Assembly: GCA_907163375.1 (NCBI GenBank)
Contig: CAJQUW010005533.1
Coordinates: 273,001 to 337,000 of the forward strand
From: Prostheceraeus crozeri
Lineage: Eukaryota; Platyhelminthes; Polycladida; Euryleptidae
Length of the DNA: 64,000 nucleotides
Reading direction: 5' to 3'
This document shows, in pieces, positions 34,901-49,972 of the stretch. Within the stretch, counting starts at the first letter, position 1, and the number at the start of each line of letters is the position of its first letter. The translations under genes were made by a program, and so were the position numbers. The notes beneath the pieces are model-generated. The model was not told the DNA's origin. It made no database searches and saw only the letters and a program-made list of their open reading frames with translations.

Positions 34901-37900
34901 GCACTATTACAATTTTCCCACTATTCTATACAATTTCCATTGAATTCTAGAAGATATGGTATGGACATTTTTTATGAAAGATAAGAGACCATGCCTTCAA
35001 GATTTTTCAAGTTTTAACTGACTATCACACGACAATTTAGAACGCAAAGCAAATTATATTTCGTCTATGCTTTGACAAGAGCTTCAGAGCAACTTTTCAA
35101 TTTTTCTAGCCTACTATAAACCCAATATCTGGATCCTAAAATAGCTTGATAGATCAAATATTCACTAACTAGAAAATGTTACTAGAGAGCTACGTTCACA
35201 CTGGAAACATTGAGGTAAATACCATTGATCACCGATTCCAATACATGTTCATACACACCGGGTGTCGCAAACCAATAAAGAAAGACAGAACCCTACTGGG
35301 AATGTCCGCTGAAGCTAACAGAGTCAAATTTATTGATTTCTTCAAATCAAAAATAATTAGATAGCATTGGAACTGGGATAAGGGCTTCAACATTATACGA
35401 AAATTTCCTGCTTAAAATTTGGAGTGCATGCCAATCGACTTTTCCCCAAATTCAACTTTCACGAAAGAGAGCAAAAAATAATAACTAGATCGATACTGAT
35501 ACTGAATGCTGGAAAACACGCAATAAAAAGTAAGCTTTGTATAAAGATTACAAGAATAGTCAAACTCAAAGTGACAAAGAAGAGTATGACAAATGCAGCA
35601 AGTATTGCAAGTCACTTATTAAACGTAAAAAAGAAAGTTTTAAAAGGATATGATTGATCAGTGTGAACCAAATAATAGGCAGGATAATCCCTGCCCACAA
35701 AAAGGGGTCAAGATCACAAATAAATAACTATAGACCGATTTCTTACCTTAGCTACATAGAGAAAATCATTTAAAAGACTATACACTCAAGATTATACAAG
35801 TATTATCACTTGGATAAAATGAACTTTTTTACGAAAATCAATTCGGTTTTAGAGAAAATCGCTGAGCTGCATTGTTCTTTCTATCTGAAAAGAATAAAAT
35901 ATACAAAGCAATAGCATTGCAATGATGATATCAACAGATTTCCAAATAGATTTTGAAGTAATAAGATACGATATACGCCTAAAAAGATGAGAACATTTGG
36001 GAGTATGACAATGCATTATAAATTGGCTTAAGTCATGCCTAAATCAAAGAAGTCATCACACATTGGTAGATGGTGTTGCGTCCAAAACGCTTGCTCTGGG
36101 TCTCTAGCACATGAGACAGAGTCAGACTTTGAAAATGGGAGCTACTCTTCTTTGTATCGTGCAACTGGCTTGACTAATGCCATCAATCAAAATACTTTAT
36201 CCTCCAATGAATGGAATAATGGATCCACTTCTGACATATTACCAGACAGTGTGGCATCCCAAACAGTCAGCAAGCAGAGATACATTGACTATCATGTTCA
36301 CTAAAACTACCTTGATACCGCCTGGGAAAGGTATTTGGAGACCCAACCACTTCGTCCCTATAGCTACGAATCATAGCGATATGTTTCCTGTCACTGTAGG
36401 TGATGACGAAGTGGAGTTCAGATGTGACATGGGCGCCAACGTGGCGAGTGATGGTGGATCGATGGATGAAGAGCCTCTTGTAGACAGGCCTCAGGTAGAC
36501 CCGTTTCTATTATGAAGTCATGTTGAGCAATGCAAAATTGAAGAGTGCTACGCGTTCGGGACAACCGACGCGCCGCAAGTCCGGGCAGCGACGAAGAGTA
36601 TGCGAAGAACCGAAGAAATAAGGAAGTAAGGTCCTTCTTGCATAGTGATTTGAAGATTACGGTGACATTGCTTAGAATCTCTCTATATTTCCTGATGTGT
36701 TCACGCATGTTGAAAAAAAGCAAAAGTAAACTCTTCCTTTGTTATTTATATTTTTAAAAAAATCCAATTAAAAACCCGACGTTTCGTTCGCCAATGACTT
36801 AGTAACTTAGTCATTGGAACTTCTTGCCACTTTTGTTGCATATCCACATAATACACGGTATATTTTCATCTAGCTTTAAAGAATTCCATTAGAACTATCA
36901 TAGAAGCATAGAAGCGCACGGATTAAGCATGATGAGTTACTTGCAAGTGTTGGCAAGATAAAATGAAAAGAAGTCTATGTAAGTCCGTTTCAAATTCTTT
37001 GGCACTATTACAATTTTCCCACTATTCTATACAATTTCCATTGAATTCTAGAAGATATGGTATGGACATTTATTATGAAAGATAAGAGACCATGCCTTCA
37101 AGATTTTTCAAGTTTTAACTGACTATCACACGACAATTTAGAACGCAAAGCAAATTATATTTCGTCTATGCTTTGACAAGAGCTTCAGAGCAACTTTTCA
37201 ATTTTTCTAGCCTACTATAAACCCAATATCTGGATCCTAAAATAGCTTGATAGATCAAATATTCACTAACTAGAAAATGTTACTAGAGAGCTACGTTCAC
37301 ACTGGAAACATTGAGGTAAATACCACTGATCACCGATTCCAATACATGTTCATACACACCGGGTGTCGCAAACCAATAAAGAAAGACAGAACCCTACTGG
37401 GAATGTCCGCTGAAGCTAACAGAGTCAAATTTATTGATTTCTTCAAATCAAAAATAATTAGATAGCATTGGAACTGGGATAAGGGCTTCAACATTATACG
37501 AAAATTTCCTGCTTAAAATTTGGAGTGCATGCCAATCGACTTTTCCCCAAATTCAACTTTCACGAAAGAGAGCAAAAAATAATAACTAGATCGATACTGA
37601 TACTGAATGCTGGAAAACACGCAATAAAAAGTAAGCTTTGTATAAAGATTACAAGAATAGTCAAACTCAAAGTGACAAAGAAGAGTATGACAAATGCAGC
37701 AAGTATTGCAAGTCACTTATTAAACGTAAAAAAGAAAGTTTTAAAAGGATATGATTGATCAGTGTGAACCAATTAATAAGCAGGATAATCCCTGCCCACA
37801 AAAAGGGGTCAAGATCACAAATAAATAACTATAGACCGATTTCTTACCTTAGCTACATAGAGAAAATCATTTAAAAGACTATACACTCAAGATTATACAA

Positions 37901-40403
37901 GTATTATCACTTGGATAAAATGAACTTTTTTACGAAAATCAATTCGGTTTTAGAGAAAATCGCTGAGCTGAATTGTTCTTTCTATCTGAAAAGAATAAAA
38001 TATACAAAGCAATAGCATTGCAATGATGATATCAACAGATTTCCAAATAGATTTTGAAGTAATAAGATACGATATACGCCTAAAAAGATGAGAACATTTG
38101 GGAGTACGACAATGCATTCTAAATTGGCTTAAGTCATGCCTAAATCAAAGAAGTCATCACACATTGGTAGATGGTGTTGCGTCCAAAACGCTTGCTCTGG
38201 GTCTCTAGCACATGAGACAGAGTCAGACTTTGAAAATGGGAGCTACTCTTCTTTGTAGCGTGCAATTGGCTTGACTAATGCCATCAATCAAAATACTTTA
38301 TCCTCCAATGAATGGAATAATGGATCCACTTCTGACATATTACCAGACAGTGTGGCATCCCAAACAGTCAGCAAGCAGAGATACATTGACTATCATGTTC
38401 ACTAAAACTACCTTGATACCGCCTGGGAAAGGTATTTGGAGACCCAACCACTTCGTCCCTATAGCTACGAATCATAGCGATATGTTTCCTGTCACTGTAG
38501 GTGATGACGAAGTGGAGTTCAGATGTGACATGGGCGCCAACGTGGCGAGTGATGGTGGATCGATGGATGAAGAGCCTCTTGTAGACAGGCCTCAGGTAGA
38601 CCAGTTTCTATTATGAAGTCATGTTGAGCAATGCAAAATTGAAGAGTGCTACGCGTTCGGGACAACCGACGCGCCGCAAGTCTGGGCAGCGACGAAGAGT
38701 ATGCGAAGAACCGAAGAAATAAGGAAGTAAGGTCCTTCTTGCATAGTGATTTGAAGATTACGGTGACATTGCTTAGAATCTCTCTATATTTCCTGATGTG
38801 TTCACGCATGTTGAAAAAAAGCAAAAGTAAACTCTTCCTTTGTTATTTATATTTTTAAAAAAATCCAATTAAAAACCCGACGTTTCGTTCGCCAATGACT
38901 TAGTAACTTAGTCATTGGATCTTCTTGCCACTTTTGTTGCATATCCACATAATACACGGTATATTTTCATCTAGCTTTAAAGAATTCCATTAGAACTATC
39001 ATAGAAGCATAGAAGCGCACGGATTAAGCATGATGAGTTACTTGCAAGTGTTGGCAAGATAAAATGAAAAGAAGTCTATGTAAGTCCGTTTCAAATTCTT
39101 TGGCACTATTACAATTTTCCCACTATTCTATACAATTTCCATTGAATTCTAGAAGATATGGTATGGACATTTATTATGAAAGATAAGAGACCATGCCTTC
39201 AAGATTTTTCAAGTTTTAACTGACTATCACACGACAATTTAGAACGCAAAGCAAATTATATTTCGTCTATGCTTTGACAAGAGCTTCAGAGCAACTTTTC
39301 AATTTTTCTAGCCTACTATAAACCCAATATCTGGATCCTAAAATAGCTTGATAGATCAAATATTCACTAACTAGAAAATGTTACTAGAGAGCTACGTTCA
39401 CACTGGAAACATTGAGGTAAATACCACTGATCACCGATTCCAATACATGTTCATACACACCGGGTGTCGCAAACCAATAAAGAAAGACAGAACCCTACTG
39501 GGAATGTCCGCTGAAGCTAACAGAGTCAAATTTATTGATTTCTTCAAATCAAAAATAATTAGATAGCATTGGAACTGGGATAAGGGCTTCAACATTATAC
39601 GAAAATTTCCTGCTTAAAATTTGGAGTGCATGCCAATCGACTTTTCCCCAAATTCAACTTTCACGAAAGAGAGCAAAAAATAATAACTAGATCGATACTG
39701 ATACTGAATGCTGGAAAACACGCAATAAAAAGTAAGCTTTGTATAAAGATTACAAGAATAGTCAAACTCAAAGTGACAAAGAAGAGTATGACAAATGCAG
39801 CAAGTATTGCAAGTCACTTATTAAACGTAAAAAAGAAAGTTTTAAAAGGATATGATTGATCAGTGTGAACCAAATAATAGGCAGGATAATCCCTGCCCAC
39901 AAAAAGGGGTCAAGATCACAAATAAATAACTATAGACCGATTTCTTACCTTAGCTACATAGAGAAAATCATTTAAAAGACTATACACTCAAGATTATACA
40001 AGTATTATCACTTGGATAAAATGAACTTTTTTACGACAATCAATTCGGTTTTAGAGAAAATCGCTGAGCTGAATTGTTCTTTCTATCTGAAAAGAATAAA
40101 ATATACAAAGCAATAGCATTGCAATGATGATATCAACAGATTTCCAAATAGATTTTGAAGTAATAAGATACGATATACGCCTAAAAAGATGAGAACATTT
40201 GGGAGTACGACAATGCATTCTAAATTGGCTTAAGTCATGCCTAAATCAAAGAAGTCATCACACATTGGTAGATGGTGTTGCGTCCAAAACGCTTGCTCTG
40301 GGTCTCTAGCACATGAGACAGAGTCAGACTTTGAAAATGGGAGCTACTCTTCTTTGTAACGTGCAACTGGCTTGACTAATGCCATCAATCAAAATACTTT
40401 ATC
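32000..40403 (+). repeat. Satellite units 12-15, long form
   Basis: Four 2,101-bp units with CTTCGTCCC. The last unit has ATTGGATCTTC after the palindrome, shared with the units to about 46 kb. ACCAAATAATAGG appears near 35668 and 39870 and in several later units. Confidence 0.85.
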
Positions 40404-43400
40404 CTCCAATGAATGGAATAATGGATCCACTTCTGACATATTACCAGACAGTGTGGCATCCCAAACAGTCAGCAAGCAGAGATACATTGACTATCATGTT
40501 CACTAAAACTACCTTGATACCGCCTGGGAAAGGTATTTGGAGACCCAACCACTTCGCCCTATAGCTACGAATCATAGCGATATGTTTCCTGTCACTGTAG
40601 GTGATGACGAAGTGGAGTTCAGATGTGACATGGGCGCCAACGTGGCGAGTGATGGTGGATCGATGGATGAAGAGCCTCTTGTAGACAGGCCTCAGGTAGA
40701 CCAGTTTCTATTATGAAGTCATGTTGAGCAATGCAAAATTGAAGAGTGCTACGCGTTCGGGACAACCGACGCGCCGCAAGTCTGGCAGCGACGAAGAGTA
40801 TGCGAAGAACCGAAGAAATAAGGAAGTAAGGTCCTTCTTGCATAGTGATTTGAAGATTACGGTGACATTGCTTAGAATCTCTCTATATTTCCTGATGTGT
40901 TCACGCATGTTGAAAAAAAGCAAAAGTAAACTCTTCCTTTGTTATTTATATTTTTAAAAAAATCCAATTAAAAACCCGACGTTTCGTTCGCCAATGACTT
41001 AGTAACTTAGTCATTGGATCTTCTTGCCACTTTTGTTGCATATCCACATAATACACGGTATATTTTCATCTAGCTTTAAAGAATTCCATTAGAACTATCA
41101 TAGAAGCATAGAAGCGCACGGATTAAGCATGATGAGTTACTTGCAAGTGTTGGCAAGATAAAATGAAAAGAAGTCTATGTAAGTCCGTTTCAAATTCTTT
41201 GGCACTATTACAATTTTCCCACTATTCTATACAATTTCCATTGAATTCTAGAAGATATGGTATGGACATTTATTATGAAAGATAAGAGACCATGCCTTCA
41301 AGATTTTTCAAGTTTTAACTGACTATCACACGACAATTTAGAACGCAAAGCAAATTATATTTCGTCTATGCTTTGACAAGAGCTTCAGAGCAACTTTTCA
41401 ATTTTTCTAGCCTACTATAAACCCAATATCTGGATCCTAAAATAGCTTGATAGATCAAATATTCACTAACTAGAAAATGTTACTAGAGAGCTACGTTCAC
41501 ACTGGAAACATTGAGGTAAATACGACTGATCACCGATTCCAATACATGTTCATACACACCGGGTGTCGCAAACCAATAAAGAAAGACAGAACCCTACTGG
41601 GAATGTCCGCTGAAGCTAACAGAGTCAAATTTATTGATTTCTTCAAATCAAAAATAATTAGATAGCATTGGAACTGGGATAAGGGCTTCAACATTATACG
41701 AAAATTTCCTGCTTAAAATTTGGAGTGCATGCCAATCGACTTTTCCCCAAATTCAACTTTCACGAAAGAGAGCAAAAAATAATAACTAGATCGATACTGA
41801 TACTGAATGCTGGAAAACACGCAATAAAAAGTAAGCTTTGTATAAAGATTACAAGAATAGTCAAACTCAAAGTGACAAAGAAGAGTATGACAAATGCAGC
41901 AAGTATTGCAAGTCACTTATTAAACGTAAAAAAGAAAGTTTTAAAAGGATATGATTGATCAGTGTGAACCAAATAATAGGCAGGATAATCCCTGCCCACA
42001 AAAAGGGGTCAAGATCACAAATAAATAACTATAGACCGATTTCTTACCTTAGCTACATAGAGAAAATCATTTAAAAGACTATACACTCAAGATTATACAA
42101 GTATTATCACTTGGATAAAATGAACTTTTTTACGACAATCAATTCGGTTTTAGAGAAAATCGCTGAGCTGAATTGTTCTTTCTATCTGAAAAGAATAAAA
42201 TATACAAAGCAATAGCATTGCAATGATGATATCAACAGATTTCCAAATAGATTTTGAAGTAATAAGATACGATATACGCCTAAAAAGATGAGAACATTTG
42301 GGAGTACGACAATGCATTCTAAATTGGCTTAAGTCATGCCTAAATCAAAGAAGTCATCACACATTGGTAGATGGTGTTGCGTCCAAAACGCTTGCTCTGG
42401 GTCTCTAGCACATGAGACAGAGTCAGACTTTGAAAATGGGAGCTACTCTTCTTTGTAACGTGCAACTGGCTTGACTAATGCCATCAATCAAAATACTTTA
42501 TCCTCCAATGAATGGAATAATGGATCCACTTCTGACATATTACCAGACAGTGTGGCATCCCAAACAGTCAGCAAGCAGAGATACATTGACTATCATGTTC
42601 ACTAAAACTACCTTGATACCGCCTGGGAAAGGTATTTGGAGACCCAACCACTTCGCCCTATAGCTACGAATCATAGCGATATGTTTCCTGTCACTGTAGG
42701 TGATGACGAAGTGGAGTTCAGATGTGACATGGGCGCCAACGTGGCGAGTGATGGTGGATCGATGGATGAAGAGCCTCTTGTAGACAGGCCTCAGGTAGAC
42801 CAGTTTCTATTATGAATTCATGTTGAGCAATGCAAAATTGAAGAGTGCTACGCGTTCGGGACAACCGACGCGCCGCAAGTCTGGGCAGCGACGAAGAGTA
42901 TGCGAAGAACCGAAGAAATAAGGAAGTAAGGTCCTTCTTGCATAGTGATTTGAAGATTACGGTGACATTGCTTAGAATCTCTCTATATTTCCTGATGTGT
43001 TCACGCATGTTGAAAAAAAGCAAAAGTAAACTCTTCCTTTGTTATTTATATTTTTAAAAAAATCCAATTAAAAACCCGACGTTTCGTTCGCCAATGACTT
43101 AGTAACTTAGTCATTGGATCTTCTTGCCACTTTTGTTGCATATCCACATAATACACGGTATATTTTCATCTAGCTTTAAAGAATTCCATTAGAACTATCA
43201 TAGAAGCATAGAAGCGCACGGATTAAGCATGATGAGTTACTTGCAAGTGTTGGCAAGATAAAATGAAAAGAAGTCTATGTAAGTCCGTTTCAAATTCTTT
43301 GGCACTATTACAATTTTCCCACTATTCTATACAATTTCCATTGAATTCTAGAAGATATGGTATGGACATTTATTATGAAAGATAAGAGACCATGCCTTCA

Positions 43401-46400
43401 AGATTTTTCAAGTTTTAACTGACTATCACACGACAATTTAGAACGCAAAGCAAATTATATTTCGTCTATGCTTTGACAAGAGCTTCAGAGCAACTTTTCA
43501 ATTTTTCTAGCCTACTATAAACCCAATATCTGGATCCTAAAATAGCTTGATAGATCAAATATTCACTAACTAGAAAATGTTACTAGAGAGCTACGTTCAC
43601 ACTGGAAACATTGAGGTAAATACGACTGATCACCGATTCCAATACATGTTCATACACACCGGGTGTCGCAAACCAATAAAGAAAGACAGAACCCTACTGG
43701 GAATGTCCGCTGAAGCTAACAGAGTCAAATTTATTGATTTCTTCAAATCAAAAATAATTAGATAGCATTGGAACTGGGATAAGGGCTTCAACATTATACG
43801 AAAATTTCCTGCTTAAAATTTGGAGTGCATGCCAATCGACTTTTCCCCAAATTCAACTTTCACGAAAGAGAGCAAAAAATAATAACTAGATCGATACTGA
43901 TACTGAATGCTGGAAAACACGCAATAAAAAGTAAGCTTTGTATAAAGATTACAAGAATAGTCAAACTCAAAGTGACAAAGAAGAGTATGACAAATGCAGC
44001 AAGTATTGCAAGTCACTTATTAAACGTAAAAAAGAAAGTTTTAAAAGGATATGATTGATCAGTGTGAACCAAATAATAGGCAGGATAATCCCTGCCCACA
44101 AAAAGGGGTCAAGATCACAAATAAATAACTATAGACCGATTTCTTACCTTAGCTACATAGAGAAAATCATTTAAAAGACTATACACTCAAGATTATACAA
44201 GTATTATCACTTGGATAAAATGAACTTTTTTACGACAATCAATTCGGTTTTAGAGAAAATCGCTGAGCTGAATTGTTCTTTCTATCTGAAAAGAATAAAA
44301 TATACAAAGCAATAGCATTGCAATGATGATATCAACAGATTTCCAAATAGATTTTGAAGTAATAAGATACGATATACGCCTAAAAAGATGAGAACATTTG
44401 GGAGTACGACAATGCATTCTAAATTGGCTTAAGTCATGCCTAAATCAAAGAAGTCATCACACATTGGTAGATGGTGTTGCGTCCAAAACGCTTGCTCTGG
44501 GTCTCTAGCACATGAGACAGAGTCAGACTTTGAAAATGGGAGCTACTCTTCTTTGTAACGTGCAACTGGCTTGACTAATGCCATCAATCAAAATACTTTA
44601 TCCTCCAATGAATGGAATAATGGATCCACTTCTGACATATTACCAGACAGTGTGGCATCCCAAACAGTCAGCAAGCAGAGATACATTGACTATCATGTTC
44701 ACTAAAACTACCTTGATACCGCCTGGGAAAGGTATTTGGAGACCCAACCACTTCGCCCTATAGCTACGAATCATAGCGATATGTTTCCTGTCACTGTAGG
44801 TGATGACGAAGTGGAGTTCAGATGTGACATGGGCGCCAACGTGGCGAGTGATGGTGGATCGATGGATGAAGAGCCTCTTGTAGACAGGCCTCAGGTAGAC
44901 CAGTTTCTATTATGAAGTCATGTTGAGCAATGCAAAATTGAAGAGTGCTACGCGTTCGGGACAACCGACGCGCCGCAAGTCTGGGCAGCGACGAAGAGTA
45001 TGCGAAGAACCGAAGAAATAAGGAAGTAAGGTCCTTCTTGCATAGTGATTTGAAGATTACGGTGACATTGCTTAGAATCTCTCTATATTTCCTGATGTGT
45101 TCACGCATGTTGAAAAAAAGCAAAAGTAAACTCTTCCTTTGTTATTTATATTTTTAAAAAAATCCAATTAAAAACCCGACGTTTCGTTCGCCAATGACTT
45201 AGTAACTTAGTCATTGGATCTTCTTGCCACTTTTGTTGCATATCCACATAATACACGGTATATTTTCATCTAGCTTTAAAGAATTCCATTAGAACTATCA
45301 TAGAAGCATAGAAGCGCACGGATTAAGCATGATGAGTTACTTGCAAGTGTTGGCAAGATAAAATGAAAAGAAGTCTATGTAAGTCCGTTTCAAATTCTTT
45401 GGCACTATTACAATTTTCCCACTATTCTATACAATTTCCATTGAATTCTAGAAGATATGGTATGGACATTTATTATGAAAGATAAGAGACCATGCCTTCA
45501 AGATTTTTCAAGTTTTAACTGACTATCACACGACAATTTAGAACGCAAAGCAAATTATATTTCGTCTATGCTTTGACAAGAGCTTCAGAGCAACTTTTCA
45601 ATTTTTCTAGCCTACTATAAACCCAATATCTGGATCCTAAAATAGCTTGATAGATCAAATATTCACTAACTAGAAAATGTTACTAGAGAGCTACGTTCAC
45701 ACTGGAAACATTGAGGTAAATACCACTGATCACCGATTCCAATACATGTTCATACACACCGGGTGTCGCAAACCAATAAAGAAAGACAGAACCCTACTGG
45801 GAATGTCCGCTGAAGCTAACAGAGTCAAATTTATTGATTTCTTCAAATCAAAAATAATTAGATAGCATTGGAACTGGGATAAGGGCTTCAACATTATACG
45901 AAAATTTCCTGCTTAAAATTTGGAGTGCATGCCAATCGACTTTTCCCCAAATTCAACTTTCACGAAAGAGAGCAAAAAATAATAACTAGATCGATACTGA
46001 TACTGAATGCTGGAAAACACGCAATAAAAAGTAAGCTTTGTATAAAGATTACAAGAATAGTCAAACTCAAAGTGACAAAGAAGAGTATGACAAATGCAGC
46101 AAGTATTGCAAGTCACTTATTAAACGTGAAAAAGAAAGTTTTAAAAGGATATGATTGATCAGTGTGAACCAAATAATAGGCAGGATAATCCCTGCCCACA
46201 AAAAGGGGTCAAGATCACAAATAAATAACTATAGACCGATTTCTTACCTTAGCTACATAGAGAAAATCATTTAAAAGACTATACACTCAAGATTATACAA
46301 GTATTATCACTTGGATAAAATGAACTTTTTTACGACAATCAATTCGGTTTTAGAGAAAATCGTTGAGCTGAATTGTTCTTTCTATCTGAAAAGAATAAAA

Positions 46401-46702
46401 TATACAAAGCAATAGCATTGCAATGATGATATCAACAGATTTCCAAATAGATTTTGAAGTAATAAGATACGATATACGCCTAAAAAGATGAGAACATTTG
46501 GGAGTACGACAATGCATTCTAAATTGGCTTAAGTCATGCCTAAATCAAAGAAGTCATCACACATTGGTAGATGGTGTTGCGTCCAAAACGCTTGCTCTGG
46601 GTCTCTAGCAGATGAGACAGAGTCAGACTTTGAAAATGGGAGCTACTCTTCTTTGTAACGTGCAACTGGCTTGACTAATGCCATCAATCAAAATACTTTA
46701 TC
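40404..46702 (+). repeat. Satellite units 16-18, short form
   Basis: Three units of 2,099-2,100 bp with CTTCGCCC, ACCAAATAATAGG and ATTGGATCTTC, forming another local block. The first has lost one G in TCTGGGCAG (about 40784). Confidence 0.85.
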
Positions 46703-48803
46703 CTCCAATGAATGGAATAATGGATCCACTTCTGACATATTACCAGACAGTGTGGCATCCCAAACAGTCAGCAAGCAGAGATACATTGACTATCATGTTC
46801 ACTAAAACTACCTTGATACCGCCTGGGAAAGGTATTTGGAGACCCAACCACTTCGTCCCTATAGCTACGAATCATAGCGATATGCTTCCTGTCACTGTAG
46901 GTGATGACGAAGTGGAGTTCAGATGTGACATGGGCGCCAACGTGGCGAGTGATGGTGGATCGATGGATGAAGAGCCTCTTGTAGACAGGCCTCAGGTAGA
47001 CCCGTTTCTATTATGAAGTCATGTTGAGCAATGCAAAATTGAAGAGTGCTACGCGTTCGGGACAACCGACGCGCCGCAAGTCTGGGCAGTGACGAAGAGT
47101 ATGCGAAGAACCGAAGAAATAAGGAAGTAAGGTCCTTCTTGCATAGTGATTTGAAGATTACGGTGACATTGCTTAGAATCGCTCTATATTTCCTGATGTG
47201 TTCACGCATGTTGAAAAAAAGCAAAAGTAAACTCTTCCTTTGTTATTTATATTTTTAAAAAAATCCAATTAAAAACCCGACGTTTCGTTCGCCAATGACT
47301 TAGTAACTTAGTCATTGGAACTTCTTGCCACTTTTGTTGCATATCCACATAATACACGGTATATTTTCATCTAGCTTTAAAGAATTCCATTAGAACTATC
47401 ATAGAAGCATAGAAGCGCACGGATTAAGCATGATGAGTTACTTGCAAGTGTTGGCAAGATAAAATGAAAAGAAGTCTATGTAAGTCCGTTTCAAATTCTT
47501 TGGCACTATTACAATTTTCCCACTATTCTATACAATTTCCATTGAATTCTAGAAGATATGGTATGGACATTTATTATGAAAGATAAGAGACCATGCCTTC
47601 AAGATTTTTCAAGTTTTAACTGACTATCACACGACAATTTAGAACGCAAAGCAAATTATATTTCGTCTATGCTTTGACAAGAGCTTCAGAGCAACTTTTC
47701 AATTTTTCTAGCCTACTATAAACCCAATATCTGGATCCTAAAATAGCTTGATAGATCAAATATTCACTAACTAGAAAATGTTACTAGAGAGCTACGTTCA
47801 CACTGGAAACATTGAGGTAAATACCACTGATCACCGATTCCAATACATGTTCATACACACCGGGTGTCGCAAACCAATAAAGAAAGACAGAACCCTACTG
47901 GGAATGTCCGCTGAAGCTAACAGAGTCAAATTTATTGATTTCTTCAAATCAAAAATAATTAGATAGCATTGGAACTGGGATAAGGGCTTCAACATTATAC
48001 GAAAATTTCCTGCTTAAAATTTGGAGTGCATGCCAATCGACTTTTCCCCAAATTCAACTTTCATGAAAGAGAGCAAAAAATAATAACTAGATCGATACTG
48101 ATACTGAATGCTGGAAAACACGCAATAAAAAGTAAGCTTTGTATAAAGATTACAAGAATAGTCAAACTCAAAGTGACAAAAAAGAGTATGACAAATGCAG
48201 CAAGTATTGCAAGTCACTTATTAAACGTAAAAAAGAAAGTTTTAAAAGGATATGATTGATCAGTGTGAACCAATTAATAGGCAGGATAATCCCTGCCCAC
48301 AAAAAGGGGTCAAGATCACAAATAAATAACTATAGACCGATTTCTTACCTTAGCTACATAGAGAAAATCATTTAAAAGACTATACACTCAAGATTATACA
48401 AGTATTATCACTTGGATAAAATGAACTTTTTTACGACAATCAATTCGGTTTTAGAGAAAATCGCTGAGCTGAATTGTTCTTTCTATCTGAAAAGAATAAA
48501 ATATACAAAGCAATAGCATTGCAATGATGATATCAACAGATTTCCAAATAGATTTTGATGTAATAAGATACGATATACGCCTGAAAAGATGAGAACATTT
48601 GGGAGTACGACAATGCATTCTAAATTGGCTTAAGTCATGCCTAAATCAAAGAAGTCATCACACATTGGTAGATGGTGTTGCGTCCAAAACGCTTGCTCTG
48701 GGTCTCTAGCACATGAGACAGAGTCAGACTTTGAAAATGGGAGCTACTCTTCTTTGTAACGTGCAACTGGCTTGACTAATGCCATCAATCAAAATACTTT
48801 ATC
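46703..48803 (+). repeat. Satellite unit 19
   Basis: A 2,101-bp long-form unit. It carries GGGCAGTGACG (about 47085), a variant otherwise seen in the units beginning at 48804, 57485 and 59587. Confidence 0.85.
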
Positions 48804-49609
48804 CTCCAATGAATGGAATAATGGATCCACTTCTGACATATTACCAGACAGTGTGGCATCCCAAACAGTCAGCAAGCAGAGATACATTGACTATCATGTT
48901 CACTAAAACTACCTTGATACCGCCTGGGAAAGGTATTTGGAGACCCAACCACTTCGTCCCTATAGCTACGAATCATAGCGATATGTTTCCTGTCACTGTA
49001 GGTGATGACGAAGTGGAGTTCAGATGTGACATGGGCGCCAACGTGGCGAGTGATGGTGGATCGATGGATGAAGAGCGTCTTGTAGACAGGCCTCAGGTAG
49101 ACCCGTTTCTATTATGAAGTCATGTTGAGCAATGCAAAATTGAAGAGTGCTACGCGTTCAGGACAACCGACGCGCCGCAAGTCTGGGCAGTGACGAAGAG
49201 TATGCGAAGAACCGAAGAAATAAGGAAGTAAGGTCCTTCTTGCATAGTGATTTGAAGATTACGGTGACATTGCTTAGAATCTCTCTATATTTCCTGATGT
49301 GTTCACGCATGTTGAAAAAAAGCAAAAGTAAACTCTTCCTTTGTTATTTATATTTTTAAAAAAATCCAATTAAAAACCCGACGTTTCGTTCGCCAATGAC
49401 TTAGTAACTTAGTCATTGGAACTTCTTGCCACTTTTGTTGCATATCCACATAATACACGGTATATTTTCATCTAGCTTTAAAGAATTCCATTAGAACTAT
49501 CATAGAAGCATAGAAGCGCACGGATTAAGCATGATGAGTTACTTGCAAGTGTTGGCAAGATAAAATGAAAAGAAGTCTATGTAAGTCCGTTTCAAATTCT
49601 TTGGCACTA

Positions 49610-49635
49610 CAGTATAATCCCGTTATAACGTACAC
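49610..49635 (+). repeat. Tigger copy 1 left TIR
   Basis: Pairs with 51823-51848 with a single mismatch at position 14. Confidence 0.92.
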
Positions 49636-49797
49636 CGGATATAACGTACACTCGGTTATAACGGACACATAAAATATTCCCGGCAAAATTTCCTATCTGA
49701 CCCATATTAAAACACACTGGTTATAGCGTACATGGCTATAACGTACAATTGGATATAACGGACACAAATTTCACTCCGATGGAAATTTAACGTACAA
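49622..49797. repeat. Tigger copy 1 subterminal repeat cluster
   Basis: Seven direct copies of a word close to TATAACGTACA or TATAACGGACA occur within 175 bp of the left end. Two more lie at 51777-51808 near the right end. Spacing is irregular. They are likely transposase-binding sites for the CENP-B/pogo-type DNA-binding domain; function is inferred. Confidence 0.7.
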
Positions 49798-49972
49798 GTC
49801 CGCTTGTACTTATCTCATAGTTCCTGACAGTAGTAGATTTTCTCAGCAATATTTCTTTGTAGAAGTGTTAGAAGTACAACCAACCAATGAAATTCTCGCC
49901 AGAAAATTTGAAATTATCGAGAGATTCGCCATGTTGATATCAGAGCAAACTTTTATATCTCAGCGTTCAAGC